A stretch of DNA of 64,000 nt from Pseudoxanthomonas composti (lineage in GTDB: Bacteria > Pseudomonadota > Gammaproteobacteria > Xanthomonadales > Xanthomonadaceae), in the NCBI RefSeq assembly GCF_004122095.1, contig NZ_SAWZ01000006.1, forward strand, positions 124,001 to 188,000. The letters are read 5' to 3'. This document shows, piece by piece, positions 47,355-57,775 of this stretch. The notes below the pieces were generated by a model. The model saw only the letters and a program-made list of their open reading frames with translations. It had not been told where the DNA came from and made no database searches. The translations under genes were made by a program, and so were the position numbers. Position 1 is the first letter of the stretch; each line of letters opens with the position of its first letter.

Positions 47355-47756
47355 ATGACGGACATTGCAAGCCCGGCCGGGGATTTGAACGGTCTTCGGG
47401 TGATGGTGATCGACGATTCAAAGACCATCCGGCGCACGGCCGAGACCCTGCTCAAGCGCGAGGGCTGCGAGGTCGTGACCGCGACGGACGGGTTCGAGGC
47501 GCTGGCCAAGATCGCCGACCAGCAGCCGCAGATCATCTTCGTGGACATCATGATGCCGCGCCTGGACGGCTATCAGACCTGCGCGTTGATCAAGAACAAC
47601 CAGGTCTTCAAGCGCACGCCGGTGATCATGCTCTCGTCCAAGGACGGGCTGTTCGACAAGGCGCGCGGTCGCATCGTCGGTTCCGAGCAGTACCTCACCA
47701 AGCCGTTCACGCGCGAAGAACTGCTGGACGCCATCCGCACCCACGTCGGCCACTGA
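47355..47756 (+). CDS. pilG: Twitching-motility response regulator PilG
   Basis: 133 residues, a single CheY-like receiver domain with no output. Phosphoacceptor Asp64 lies in IIFVDIMMP, the acidic pair in VMVIDDSKT, the conserved Thr/Ser in IMLSSKDG and Lys in YLTKPF. It receives phosphate from ChpA and promotes pilus extension and cAMP signalling in Pseudomonas. First gene of the Chp operon. Confidence 0.94.
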   Translation: MTDIASPAGDLNGLRVMVIDDSKTIRRTAETLLKREGCEVVTATDGFEALAKIADQQPQIIFVDIMMPRLDGYQTCALIKNNQVFKRTPVIMLSSKDGLFDKARGRIVGSEQYLTKPFTREELLDAIRTHVGH

Positions 47757-47834
47757 GGCGATGCGGGTGTTCGCGCAGACACCAACGCAATATCGGGTGC
47801 GCACGCCGCAGCGCGTGCGCCAAGGGGCCCCGTC

Positions 47835-48368
47835 ATGATCCGTACGCCGTTCGACATCCTGGCCGAATACGAGCGCCGCAGCCTGGCGCACGCGGTCGTG
47901 CTCCCCATCGCCGAGACCGCCCCGGACCAATGGCGGGGCGTGGGTTACCGCGTCGGCAAGCGCCGGCTGGTGTCTGCCTTCGACGAGGTGGTGGAAATCG
48001 TGCCGATGCCGCCGATCACCCCGGTGCCGGGCGCGCAGCCGTGGATGCTGGGCATCGGCAACCTGCGCGGAAATCTGTTTCCCGTCATCGACCTCAAGCA
48101 GTTCCTCGAGGGCGAGCGCACGGTGCTGCACGAAGGCCAGCGCGTGCTGGTGATGCGTCAGGCCGGCGGCGACGTGGCCCTGACCATCGATGAGCTCTAC
48201 GGCCAGCGCAGCTTCGGCACCGCGCAGGAAGTGGAGGCCGGCAGCCTGGCCGAGGGGCGCTACAGCCACTTCGTGGGGCGCGCCTTCAAGGCCGAGGACG
48301 AGGCCTGGGGCGTGTTCGCGCTGTCGCTGCTGGCGCGCACGCCGGAATTCCGCCAGGCCGCCCACTAA
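47835..48368 (+). CDS. pilI: CheW-like adaptor PilI
   Basis: 177 residues, CheW domain: GVGYRVGKRRLVSAFDEVVEIVPMPP, GIGNLRGNLFPVIDLKQFL, and RVLVMRQAGGDVALTIDELYG. It couples the receptor PilJ to the kinase ChpA. In Pseudomonas pilH sits between pilG and pilI; here the 78-bp gap has no room for it. Confidence 0.92.
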   Translation: MIRTPFDILAEYERRSLAHAVVLPIAETAPDQWRGVGYRVGKRRLVSAFDEVVEIVPMPPITPVPGAQPWMLGIGNLRGNLFPVIDLKQFLEGERTVLHEGQRVLVMRQAGGDVALTIDELYGQRSFGTAQEVEAGSLAEGRYSHFVGRAFKAEDEAWGVFALSLLARTPEFRQAAH

Positions 48369-48389
48369 GGGCGACCGGCGTCGTTTTAT

Positions 48390-48413
48390 CCGCCCCGGGG
48401 TTGGGCGGTTTTT
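48390..48413 (+). terminator. Terminator/attenuator-like hairpin between pilI and pilJ
   Basis: CCGCCC at 48390-48395 pairs with GGGCGG at 48403-48408, followed by TTTTT. The stem is short but the layout is that of an intrinsic terminator, which would reduce read-through into pilJ and chpA. Confidence 0.5.
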
Positions 48414-48440
48414 CGGGTTTTGACTTCAGGGGTTGTAAGG

Positions 48441-50474
48441 ATGAGTACTGCTGCGAGTTCTCCGAATGCCCGGCCCTCCGGCCGCGGAAGCGCCTTCTGG
48501 CTGATCCTGCTGGGACTGTCGGTGATCCTGTTCGGCGCCAACACCGGCGTGGCCACCTACGAGGGCAGCCGCCTGTCCGGGGCCAGCACCGGTGCGGCCG
48601 ACCTGCAGGTGCTGTCCCAGCAGCTGGCCAACCAGGGCCGCGACGCGGTGGCCGGCAGCGCCGACGCCTACGCCGCCTTCAAGGACACCGAGAAGCGCAT
48701 CGACGCGACCATCGCCGACCTGCAGTCCCGGTTCGGCCAGGAGCGCGCGGTGACCGGCCCGCTGCAGGCCCTGGCCCAGACCTGGGCGCCGCTGTCCAAG
48801 AATGCCGACCAGCTGATCGCCGCCGAGCCGGCGGTGCTGGCGCTGTCGGGCAACGCCAACCGCTTTTCCGGGCAGGTGCCGCAGCTGCAGGCCCAGCTCA
48901 ATGAAGTGGTGCGCGCCATGTCCTCCAGCGGCGCGCCGGCCTCGCAGATCTACAACGCCCTGCAGCAGGTCGTGGTCGCCGGGCGCATGGCCCGCAGCGT
49001 GACCGAGGTGCGCGCCGGCGGCAGCGGGGCGAGCATGGCCGGCGATGCCCTGGCCCGCGATTCGATGCTGTTCGCCCAGGTGATGGGCGCGCTGCGCGAG
49101 GGCAACGAGGAATTGGGCATCGTGCCGGTGCGCAACGGCGCGGCCCTGGCCGCGCTGGAGCAGTCCAACGCGACCTGGACGGCGATGAAGCGCGACCTGG
49201 ACGCCATGCTGGGCAGTGCGCGCAACCTGTTCGGCGCGCAGGTGGCCTCCACCGCGCTGGCGCAGGGCTCCAACGGCATGCTGGAGCAGAGCAAGCGCCT
49301 GTTCGAAGCCTTCTCGGCGTTCGGTTCGGCGCGCGATACGCGCCTGTTCCCCAACTTCTGGATCTCCGTCGGTTCCGGCGCGCTGCTGCTGATCTCCATC
49401 ATCGGCCTGCTGCGCAGCTTGTACGTGTCGCGCAAGCGCGAGCAGGAGATCCGCTACCAGACCCAGGTGGAATACAACAGCCGCAACCAGCAGGCGATCA
49501 TGCGGTTGCTGGATGAAATCAGTTCGCTGGGCGAAGGCGACCTGACGGTCAAGGCCACGGTGACCGAGGACATGACCGGCGCGATCGCCGACGCGATCAA
49601 CTACGCCGTGGACGAGCTGCGCAACCTGGTGACCACCATCAACGACACCTCGGTGCAGGTGGCGGCCTCCACCCAGGAGACCCAGGCCACTGCGCTGCAG
49701 CTGTCCGAGGCGGCCAATCACCAGGCCAGCGAGATCGGCTCGGCGTCCGAGCGCATCAGCGACATCGCCGGCTCGATCGAACAGGTCTCGCGCAACTCGG
49801 CCGAATCGGCCGGCGTGGCCCAGCGTTCGGTGCAGATCGCGGCCGAGGGCGCGGGCGTGGTGCGCGAGACCATCCGCGGCATGGACCAGATCCGCGACCA
49901 GATCCAGGAGACCTCCAAGCGCATCAAGCGCCTGGGCGAGTCCTCCCAGGAGATCGGCTCGGTGGTGGAGCTGATCAACGACATTTCCGAGCAGACGAAT
50001 ATTCTGGCGCTCAACGCCGCCGTGCAGGCGTCCTCGGCCGGTGAGGCCGGCCGCGGTTTCGCCGTGGTCGCCGACGAAGTGCAGCGCCTGGCCGAGCGCA
50101 CCTCCAGCGCCACCCGTCGCATCGAATCGCTGGTCCAGGCCATCCAGGCCGACACCAACGAGGCGGTCAACTCCATGGAGCAGACCACCGCCGAGGTGGT
50201 CTCCGGGGCGCGCCTGGCCGAGGACGCCGGCACCGCGCTGGGCGAGATCGAACGCGTGTCCAGCGATCTCAACGAGCTGATCAAGAACATTTCCGGCGCT
50301 GCCCAGCAGCAGTCCGACGCCGCTGCCGACATCACCCGCACCATGGAGGTGATCCGCCGCATCGCGTCGCAGACCTCGCAGGGCGCGGGGCAGACGGCCG
50401 AGTCCATCGGTCACCTGACCCAGCTGGCCTCGGATCTGCGCCGTTCGGTGGCCGACTTCAAGTTGCCGGGTTGA
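48441..50474 (+). CDS. pilJ: Type IV pilus methyl-accepting chemoreceptor PilJ
   Basis: 677 residues. Helix 1 at about 17-38 ([20 protein letters not shown]), a periplasmic region of about 260 residues with two PilJ-type four-helix parts, helix 2 around 310-330 ([17 protein letters not shown]), HAMP-like linker, and the cytoplasmic signalling domain with the hairpin tip [46 protein letters not shown] precedes the ATG. Confidence 0.94.
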   Translation: MSTAASSPNARPSGRGSAFWLILLGLSVILFGANTGVATYEGSRLSGASTGAADLQVLSQQLANQGRDAVAGSADAYAAFKDTEKRIDATIADLQSRFGQERAVTGPLQALAQTWAPLSKNADQLIAAEPAVLALSGNANRFSGQVPQLQAQLNEVVRAMSSSGAPASQIYNALQQVVVAGRMARSVTEVRAGGSGASMAGDALARDSMLFAQVMGALREGNEELGIVPVRNGAALAALEQSNATWTAMKRDLDAMLGSARNLFGAQVASTALAQGSNGMLEQSKRLFEAFSAFGSARDTRLFPNFWISVGSGALLLISIIGLLRSLYVSRKREQEIRYQTQVEYNSRNQQAIMRLLDEISSLGEGDLTVKATVTEDMTGAIADAINYAVDELRNLVTTINDTSVQVAASTQETQATALQLSEAANHQASEIGSASERISDIAGSIEQVSRNSAESAGVAQRSVQIAAEGAGVVRETIRGMDQIRDQIQETSKRIKRLGESSQEIGSVVELINDISEQTNILALNAAVQASSAGEAGRGFAVVADEVQRLAERTSSATRRIESLVQAIQADTNEAVNSMEQTTAEVVSGARLAEDAGTALGEIERVSSDLNELIKNISGAAQQQSDAAADITRTMEVIRRIASQTSQGAGQTAESIGHLTQLASDLRRSVADFKLPG

Positions 50475-50556
50475 GACGGTCCATGCGGATGAACTGTGGA
50501 TCGAACGAGCGCCGATGGATGCCGCCGGATGCGGCAGTCCGTACCAGGAGGCTGCG

Positions 50557-53500
50557 ATGAGTGCGTTGCGTGATGCCATGAGCCATGCCGTGCTGGGCTG
50601 GGTAAAGCCTGAGCTGGATGCCACCCTGCGCCAGGCGCGGGAAGAGATCGAACTGTTCGCCGAGCAGCCCACCCATCTGCAGCACATGCAGCAATGCGGC
50701 GCGCACCTGCACCAGGTGCAGGGCACGCTGCGCATGGTCGAGCTGCACGCCCCGGCGCTGGTGGCCGAGGAACTGGAAGCGCTGGCGCTGGCCCTGCAGG
50801 AAGGGCGCGCCCAGGACATCGACGAGGCCTGCGCGGTGCTGATGCGCGGCACGGTGTTGCTGCCGGATTACCTGGAGCGCCTGCAGAGCGGGCACCGCGA
50901 CATCCCGATCGTGCTGCTGCCGCTGCTCAACGAGATCCGCGCCGCGCGGGGCGAGGCCGGCCTCAGCGAAGGCGTGCTGTTCGCGCCGGACCTGGACCGT
51001 CCGCTGCCGCCGACCGCCGGAACGGCCGAACCGCTGCCGGTCAGCAGCCGCGCCAGCCGCCTGGAAGCGGCGCAGGAGCGCCTGGCGCGCGCCCTGCAGG
51101 CCTGGCCGGAAGCGGCCGCGCCGGACAACGCGGCCGAACTGGCCGACGCCACGCGCGACATGCTCGCACTGATGAAGGACGAGTCGTCCCGACGCATGCT
51201 GTGGGTGGCCAGCAGCGTGGCCGAAGCGCTGCGCGACGGGGCGCTGCAGGCCAGCCCGGCGGTCCGCCAGGGCTTTGCCAGCGTGGTGCGCTCGCTGCGC
51301 CAGGCGCAGGAAGACAAGTTGCTCAGTTCCACGCCCGGCCAGGAGCCCACGCGCGAACTGCTTTACCAGGTGGCCAATAGCGACGCCCAGCACCCCGCAC
51401 TGGACGATTTGCGCAGCACCTTCGGCCTGGAAGCGGCCGAGCCGACGCCGGCCGAGATCGAACACGCCCGCAGCAGCCTGACCGGGCGCAACCGCGCCCT
51501 GCTCGACACCGTCGGCGGCGCGGTCAAGGAAGAACTGCTGCGCATCAAGGATGCGCTGGATCTGCACCTGCGCACCGGCGGCGATGTCGCCGCGCTGGAA
51601 TCCCAGGTCCAGCACCTGACCAGCGTGGGCGAGACGCTGGGCATGATGGGGCTGGACGCGGCCCGCGGCGTGGTGGTCGAGCAGCGCGATGCGCTGTCGG
51701 ACCTGATCGCCGGGCGTCGTTCCAACGATGAGGGCGTGCTGCTGGACATCGCCGGCGCGCTGCTCTACGTGGATGCCTCGCTGGATGACCAGGTCGCCGG
51801 CCTGGGTGCAGCCCCGGGCGACGCCTCGGACGAGGCGCACTCCAGCGAAGCCATGCGCACGATCGAGATCGTCGCGCAGGAGGCGATCCGCAATTTCGCC
51901 GCCGCGCGCGAAGCGTTCGTGGCCTTCATCGAGACCAACTGGAACCACGAGCAGCTGTCCGACGTGCCGCGCCTGCTGGGCGAGGTGTCCGGCAGCCTGC
52001 GCATCCTGGACCTGGCGCCAGCGGCCGCCCACGTCGACGGCGTGCGCCGTTACGTGGAGGTCGAGCTGGTCGGCAACCGGCGCGTGCCCGGCGGGCAGCA
52101 GCTGGACACGCTGGCCGATGCCATGGCCAGCCTGGAGTACTACCTGGAAGCGCTGCGCGACCGGCGACCGAACCGCGAGGAAATCCTGGACGTGGCGCGC
52201 GCCAGCCTGGAGAACCTGCGCTATTCGTCCGCAGGGGCCGTTGCCGATGCGCCCGTCCAGAACGTGGAGCCGGCTGTCCCCGCCTTGCCGCAGGCCGACC
52301 CGGCCGCGGCAGCCGAACCCGGCACCCGCGAGAACGCGGCTGGCGAACCGCCGGTATTCGAATGGCCGGCCGAGGATGCGATCGCCGCGCCGGCGGACCC
52401 GGCGCTGCAGATCGAGCGTTTCGAGGCCGCGCCCGAAAGCGGCGAACGTCTGACCCTGGCGCCGCTGGAGCTGGACGAAAGCGCGCACCTGGCCGATGAC
52501 CAGGTCGCGCGACCCGAGGCCGAGTCGGCTCGCATCGCGCCCTGGACGCTGGAAGAGGACGCACCCGGCGAGCGCCTGGAGCTGGCGCCGCTGGAGCTGG
52601 ACGATGGCGCCCACGGCGTGGAGGTGGACGCATCTGCCAGCGATGAGCCGCTGGACATCGCCGTGGACACGTCCGAGTGGACGCTGGAGATCGAGGAGGA
52701 CGCACCCAGCCCCGCGCCACTGGCGTGGGAGCCCGAGGACACCCTCCAGGCCGATGGCGCTGGCGACCCGCCGCCCCTGGATTTTCAAGAAGCCCTGGCG
52801 CACGAAGCGCCCACTACGGAGCACTCGCCCACGGCCGAGCCACTGCCGCCGGTCGCGCTGGACGCGCAGGTGGAAGATGCGCCGCAGGCGACGGCTTCAT
52901 CCCAGCCCCCCTCACCGGTGGGCGATGGCCCGGCCATCGAAGCCGGCTTTGACACCTCCGCGGGCGACATCGACGATGAGATCCGCGATGTGTTCCTGGA
53001 GGAGCTGGCCGAAGAGGTCGGCAGCATCGCCGCCCTGGTCCCGCACTGGCGCGAGGACCTGTACGACCTGGAGCGCATGCGTCCGATCCGCCGCACCTTC
53101 CACACGCTGAAGGGCAGCGGCCGGCTGGTCGGCGCCCGCGTGCTGGGCGAGTTCGCCTGGAAGGTCGAGAACATGCTCAACCGCGTGCTCGACGGCACGC
53201 GTCCGCCTTCGCCGGCGGTCCTGGACCTGCTGGAGCGCTCGACCCTGGTGCTGCCGCAGCTGGAAGCCGCACTGCGCGGCACCGGCGCGGTCACCGCCGA
53301 TCTGCATGGCCTGGAAGCGGTGGCCGATCGCCTGGCCGAAGGCGAGGAAGCCTGGTACACCCCACGTGCGTCGCTGGATCAGGCCGAGGCGGTCGCTGAA
53401 GCGCAGGTGCCGCCGCCGCTGCCACCTACCGACCTGGACGGCATTCCCGCCTCGGTGGACAGCGTGCTGCGCGAGATCCTGGAAGCGGAGGTGCAGGCGC

Positions 53501-56500
53501 ACCTGAAGACCGTGGATGCGTGGCTGGCCATGGCCGCCACCGGCGCCGGCAACGCGCGCGTGAACGAGCCGCTGCTGCGCGCCTTCCACACCATGAACGG
53601 CGCCTTCGCCATGGCCGACGTGCCTGGCATCACCGAGGTCACCGGACCAGCCGAACAGTTCCTCAAGCGCGCCCTGCCGACCAATGCGCCGGTCACGGCC
53701 GAGGCGGTGCAGGCCATCGACGAGGCCGCCACTGCGATCCGCCAGGCCATCGCCGCCCTGCACGCCGACGCGCCGCGCATCCCGCGCTTTGAAGCCCTCA
53801 ATGCGCGCCTGGTGGCGCTGCGCGACACCCTGCCGCAGGCCAAGCCGACCGTGCTGACGGTGCCGGACCTGCCGGCCGAGTCGTCGCAGGAAGCGGCGCA
53901 GGACGAGATCGCCCCGCCGGTGCTCGATGGCACGCTGCAGGACATGGACCTGTCGGCCTACCTGGATCCGGCGCATCTGCCGGGCAACCAGGCGCCGCAG
54001 GACCAGGCCACGGGCGCCGATGACGCAGGCGCGCCGCTGGCAACGCCCGCGTTCGACGAGGATCAGGAACGCGCTGCGGTCCAGGACGTGGAGCCGATCG
54101 AGCAGGTTCCAGTACTGGACGAGGCCCTCAGCCTGGAAGAGGACGCGCCCGCGTTCGCGCAGGACGATGAGGGGTCCCAGGACACCACACTGCACGACGA
54201 GGCGGCGCTGGATGCCGCCGAGCAGGATGAATCCGCGGCGATTCCGCCGGCCGAGGCGGTCGAAGCGGACGCCGATCGCCATTTCCGCGGCTTCGAGCTG
54301 GACGCGACCTACAGCGGTCGCCCGGCGGCGGAGATGACCCCGATCACGGGCGCCGTGGCGCTGGTACCTGCCGATGCCCTGCCCGAGGCGCTGGAACCGG
54401 CGCCCGCCGCTGCCGCAGACGCGCCAGCCGAGGACATCCTTGTCGAGGAAGTGCCGGCCGAGGATGCGCCTGCCGAGGACATCCTTGTCGAGGGTGTGTC
54501 GGCCGAGGAAGAGCCTGCCAATGAACTGCCAGCCGATCGCTGGACCATCGCCCAGGACGCTGCCGTCGAGGCCGTGACCGAGCCACAGGCCCCCGCCATC
54601 GCCATCGCCGAAACCTCGTCCGAGGAAGAAGCCACGCCATCGCTGGAGTCCGAGCTGGGACCGGCCGTGTTCGAGGTAAGCCAGCCGGTCGCCGACCCGG
54701 TCGAGTTCGATTTCGCCGATGGCACGGTCCTGGCCGACGACGCGCCGGCCTCGCTCGGCGCGCTCGATTACGACACCCCCCAGGACCCCGCCGCCGGCAT
54801 CAGCCTGGAAGAGGCCGAATCGGCCGTCCAGGGCGAAGAGCTGGACGCGGTCCTGGCCGAGCAGGCGCCGGTCGAGTCCGACGCTGCGCCGGATCCGGAG
54901 AATGCGCCTGCCGAGGCCTGGTCCGACGCGAGCGCGCAGGACCCGGAACCGGCGCTTCAGGCGCAGGAGCCGTCTCCTGCCGAGGACTTCACCTGGACCG
55001 AGCCGCCGGCGGATGTGATCGAATCCATCGCGCTGCTGCCGGACCCCGACGCCGATGCGCTGACCGTGGCGACCGACGATGCGCACGCCCCGGACATCGC
55101 GCCGACGCAGCCGGAGGAGGCCTTCGTCGTCTCCGCGCAGGATGCGCAGGAGGAAGCAGCCACGGTCGAGGCGCTGCTGGGTGGAGACGACGGCAGCGCC
55201 GCCGTCGATGCGCCGCAGGCGACCGACGCACCGGTCCAGGCAGGCGTGGAGGCCACGGCCGCGGCCGAGAGCATCGATGCGCTGATCGGCGAGCCGCTGC
55301 CGCTGGACGAGCTGGACCGCGACCTGGTCGACATCTTCGTCGAGGAAGGCCGCGACCTGCTGGATCACTCCGACGGCGTGCTGGCGCAGCTGCGCCAGGC
55401 CCCGGACGACCACGCGCTGGTGGCCGCGCTGCAGCGCGACCTGCACACGCTCAAGGGCGGTGCGCGCATGGCCGGCATCAACGCCATCGGCGATCTGGGC
55501 CATGCCATCGAATCGCTGCTGGAGAAGGTCGCGGCCAACCGCCTGCAGCTGGACCGCGGCGGCGTGCAACTGCTGGAGCAGGGCTTCGACGGACTGCACC
55601 GCCTGCTCACCGGCGCGGCTGGGTACCGGGCGGTCGGTCACCCGCAGGCCTTGATCGCTGCGTTCGACGCGATGGCCGAAGGCCGCAGTCCGGCGCCAAT
55701 CGATGCACCCGCATCCCAGCCGGCCCAAGCGCCCGCGTCGGTGCCCGCACCGGCGCCGACCGAGCAGGCGCCGCCCACCTCGGTGCAGGAGGCCGCCGCG
55801 GAGGACGCCGCGTTGCCGACGCCTCAGGCTGAAGCACCGGCGCGGCAGGCCGAAGCACCGGTCGCGCCGGTCGCGGCCGCCAGGCCGGAGCTTGCGCCGC
55901 TGTCCGCGCCGGTGGATGCCTCGGCCTTCCAGGACGAGGAAGTGCAGCTGCAGAGCGGCAGCGAGCAGGTGCGCGTGCGCGCGGACCTGCTCGACCGCCT
56001 GGTCAACAACGCCGGCGAAGTGGCGATCTACCGGGCGCGCCTGGAGCAGCAGCTCGGGGCCTTCCGTGGCGCCATGGCCGAACTGGACCGCACCAACGTG
56101 CGTCTGCACGACCAGCTGCGACGCCTGGACCTGGAGACCGAGGCGCAGATCGTGGCGCGCTACCAGCGCGAGCAGGATCAGCGCGATCCCACCTTCGATC
56201 CGCTGGAGCTGGACCGCTTCTCCACCCTGCAGCAGCTCAGCCGCGCGCTGGGCGAATCGGCCGCCGACCTCAGCGGCCTGCAGGGCGTGCTGGACGATCT
56301 GGCCCGCCAGTACGACAGCCTGCTGCAACAGCAGTCGCGCGTCAGCTCGGAACTGCAGGACGGCCTGATGCAGGCCCGCATGGTGCCGTTCGAAGGCATC
56401 GTGCCGCGCCTGCGCCGGACCTTGCGCCAGGCCGCCAACGACACCGGCAAGCAGGTGCGCCTGCAGCTGCAGGGCACGCATGGCGAACTGGACCGCAACG

Positions 56501-57768
56501 TGCTCGAGCGCATGACCGCGCCGCTGGAACACCTGCTGCGCAACGCCCTGGCTCACGGCCTGGAAGCGCCGCAGGCGCGTCGCGAGGCGGGCAAGGCCGA
56601 GGAAGGCCTGGTCACCATCGCGCTGGACCGCGAAGGCTCGGAAATGGTGTTGCGCGTCAGCGACGACGGCGCCGGCCTGAACCTGGACGCCATCCGCGCC
56701 CGGGCCGAGCAGCGCGGCCTGCTGGCGGCCGGCTCGGAGATCTCGCGCGTGGACCTGGAGCGCATGATCCTGGAGCCCGGCTTCTCCACCTCCGAAACGG
56801 TCAGCCAGTTGGCCGGCCGTGGCGTGGGCATGGACGTGGTGCACAACGAGGTGCGCGCGCTGGGTGGCACGCTGGATATCGATTCGACCTCCGGCAAGGG
56901 CACCACCTTCACCCTGCGCCTGCCGCAGACTTTGGCGGTGACCCGCGCGGTGTTCGTGCAGGTCGGCGAGACCCGTTTTGCGGTGCCGGTGGCGGCGGTC
57001 AGCGGCATCGGCCGCATCACCCGCGACCGTTTCACCAAGGACGGCGCCAGCTACGTCTACGCAGGCGAGGAATACAGCCTGTACGACCTGGGCACGCTGG
57101 TGGCCCACAACCCCTCGCTGGCCGAAGGGCAGGAGCAGATCCCGCTGCTGCTGGTGCGCTCGGGCGACCTGCGCGCGGCAGTGGCGGTGGATGCGGTGCT
57201 GGGCAACCGCGAAATCGTGGTCAAGCCGGTGGGCCCGCAGGTGTCCTCGATCCCGGGCATCTACGGCGCCACCATCACCGGCGATGGCAGCGTGGTGGTG
57301 ATCCTGGACGCGGCCCCGCTGGTGCGTCGCTTCATCGCGCGCCCCGCGGGCGCCACGCCGCAGGCGGCGGTGGCCGAGCAGCGCCACGTCCCGCTGGTGA
57401 TGGTGGTGGACGACTCGCTGACCATGCGCAAGGTCACCGGCCGCGTGCTGGAGCGCCACAACTTCGAGGTGGTCACCGCGCGCGACGGCGTGGAGGCGCT
57501 GGAGCGACTGGAAGACCGCGTCCCGGACCTGATGCTGCTGGATATCGAAATGCCGCGCATGGATGGCTACGAGCTGGCCACGGCCATGAAGGCCGATGCC
57601 CGTTTCGCCGGCGTGCCAATCGTGATGATCACCTCGCGCAGTGGCGACAAGCATCGCCAGCGCGCGTTCGAGATCGGCGTGCAGCGCTACATGGGCAAGC
57701 CCTACCAAGAGCTGGATCTGATGCGAAACGTGTACGACCTGTTGGGGATGGCCCGTGTCCGCGAGTGA
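50557..57768 (+). CDS. chpA: Hybrid chemotaxis histidine kinase ChpA/PilL
   Basis: 2403 residues; AGGAGG lies 6 nt before the ATG. In order: Hpt-like domains, with candidate His52 (LHQVQGTLRM) and more degenerate copies to about 560; an acidic linker; Hpt His849 (HTLKG); a decayed Hpt at His1011 (HTMNG); a very acidic Ala/Asp/Glu/Pro linker (about 1100-1580); Hpt His1630 (HTLKG); dimerisation and HATPase (LLRNALAHGLE, DDGAGLN, GRGVGMDVV), CheW domain and a C-terminal receiver with Asp2329. It phosphorylates PilG and controls twitching. Comparable in size to Pseudomonas ChpA. Confidence 0.94.
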   Translation: MSALRDAMSHAVLGWVKPELDATLRQAREEIELFAEQPTHLQHMQQCGAHLHQVQGTLRMVELHAPALVAEELEALALALQEGRAQDIDEACAVLMRGTVLLPDYLERLQSGHRDIPIVLLPLLNEIRAARGEAGLSEGVLFAPDLDRPLPPTAGTAEPLPVSSRASRLEAAQERLARALQAWPEAAAPDNAAELADATRDMLALMKDESSRRMLWVASSVAEALRDGALQASPAVRQGFASVVRSLRQAQEDKLLSSTPGQEPTRELLYQVANSDAQHPALDDLRSTFGLEAAEPTPAEIEHARSSLTGRNRALLDTVGGAVKEELLRIKDALDLHLRTGGDVAALESQVQHLTSVGETLGMMGLDAARGVVVEQRDALSDLIAGRRSNDEGVLLDIAGALLYVDASLDDQVAGLGAAPGDASDEAHSSEAMRTIEIVAQEAIRNFAAAREAFVAFIETNWNHEQLSDVPRLLGEVSGSLRILDLAPAAAHVDGVRRYVEVELVGNRRVPGGQQLDTLADAMASLEYYLEALRDRRPNREEILDVARASLENLRYSSAGAVADAPVQNVEPAVPALPQADPAAAAEPGTRENAAGEPPVFEWPAEDAIAAPADPALQIERFEAAPESGERLTLAPLELDESAHLADDQVARPEAESARIAPWTLEEDAPGERLELAPLELDDGAHGVEVDASASDEPLDIAVDTSEWTLEIEEDAPSPAPLAWEPEDTLQADGAGDPPPLDFQEALAHEAPTTEHSPTAEPLPPVALDAQVEDAPQATASSQPPSPVGDGPAIEAGFDTSAGDIDDEIRDVFLEELAEEVGSIAALVPHWREDLYDLERMRPIRRTFHTLKGSGRLVGARVLGEFAWKVENMLNRVLDGTRPPSPAVLDLLERSTLVLPQLEAALRGTGAVTADLHGLEAVADRLAEGEEAWYTPRASLDQAEAVAEAQVPPPLPPTDLDGIPASVDSVLREILEAEVQAHLKTVDAWLAMAATGAGNARVNEPLLRAFHTMNGAFAMADVPGITEVTGPAEQFLKRALPTNAPVTAEAVQAIDEAATAIRQAIAALHADAPRIPRFEALNARLVALRDTLPQAKPTVLTVPDLPAESSQEAAQDEIAPPVLDGTLQDMDLSAYLDPAHLPGNQAPQDQATGADDAGAPLATPAFDEDQERAAVQDVEPIEQVPVLDEALSLEEDAPAFAQDDEGSQDTTLHDEAALDAAEQDESAAIPPAEAVEADADRHFRGFELDATYSGRPAAEMTPITGAVALVPADALPEALEPAPAAAADAPAEDILVEEVPAEDAPAEDILVEGVSAEEEPANELPADRWTIAQDAAVEAVTEPQAPAIAIAETSSEEEATPSLESELGPAVFEVSQPVADPVEFDFADGTVLADDAPASLGALDYDTPQDPAAGISLEEAESAVQGEELDAVLAEQAPVESDAAPDPENAPAEAWSDASAQDPEPALQAQEPSPAEDFTWTEPPADVIESIALLPDPDADALTVATDDAHAPDIAPTQPEEAFVVSAQDAQEEAATVEALLGGDDGSAAVDAPQATDAPVQAGVEATAAAESIDALIGEPLPLDELDRDLVDIFVEEGRDLLDHSDGVLAQLRQAPDDHALVAALQRDLHTLKGGARMAGINAIGDLGHAIESLLEKVAANRLQLDRGGVQLLEQGFDGLHRLLTGAAGYRAVGHPQALIAAFDAMAEGRSPAPIDAPASQPAQAPASVPAPAPTEQAPPTSVQEAAAEDAALPTPQAEAPARQAEAPVAPVAAARPELAPLSAPVDASAFQDEEVQLQSGSEQVRVRADLLDRLVNNAGEVAIYRARLEQQLGAFRGAMAELDRTNVRLHDQLRRLDLETEAQIVARYQREQDQRDPTFDPLELDRFSTLQQLSRALGESAADLSGLQGVLDDLARQYDSLLQQQSRVSSELQDGLMQARMVPFEGIVPRLRRTLRQAANDTGKQVRLQLQGTHGELDRNVLERMTAPLEHLLRNALAHGLEAPQARREAGKAEEGLVTIALDREGSEMVLRVSDDGAGLNLDAIRARAEQRGLLAAGSEISRVDLERMILEPGFSTSETVSQLAGRGVGMDVVHNEVRALGGTLDIDSTSGKGTTFTLRLPQTLAVTRAVFVQVGETRFAVPVAAVSGIGRITRDRFTKDGASYVYAGEEYSLYDLGTLVAHNPSLAEGQEQIPLLLVRSGDLRAAVAVDAVLGNREIVVKPVGPQVSSIPGIYGATITGDGSVVVILDAAPLVRRFIARPAGATPQAAVAEQRHVPLVMVVDDSLTMRKVTGRVLERHNFEVVTARDGVEALERLEDRVPDLMLLDIEMPRMDGYELATAMKADARFAGVPIVMITSRSGDKHRQRAFEIGVQRYMGKPYQELDLMRNVYDLLGMARVRE
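54423..54512. repeat. 45-bp tandem duplication in the chpA acidic linker
   Basis: Two 45-bp units (54423-54467 and 54468-54512) share GCCGAGGACATCCTTGTCGA exactly; they encode repeats of the form PAEDILVE-V-AE. In frame, so it lengthens the linker. Confidence 0.8.
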
Positions 57769-57775
57769 GCCCGCC

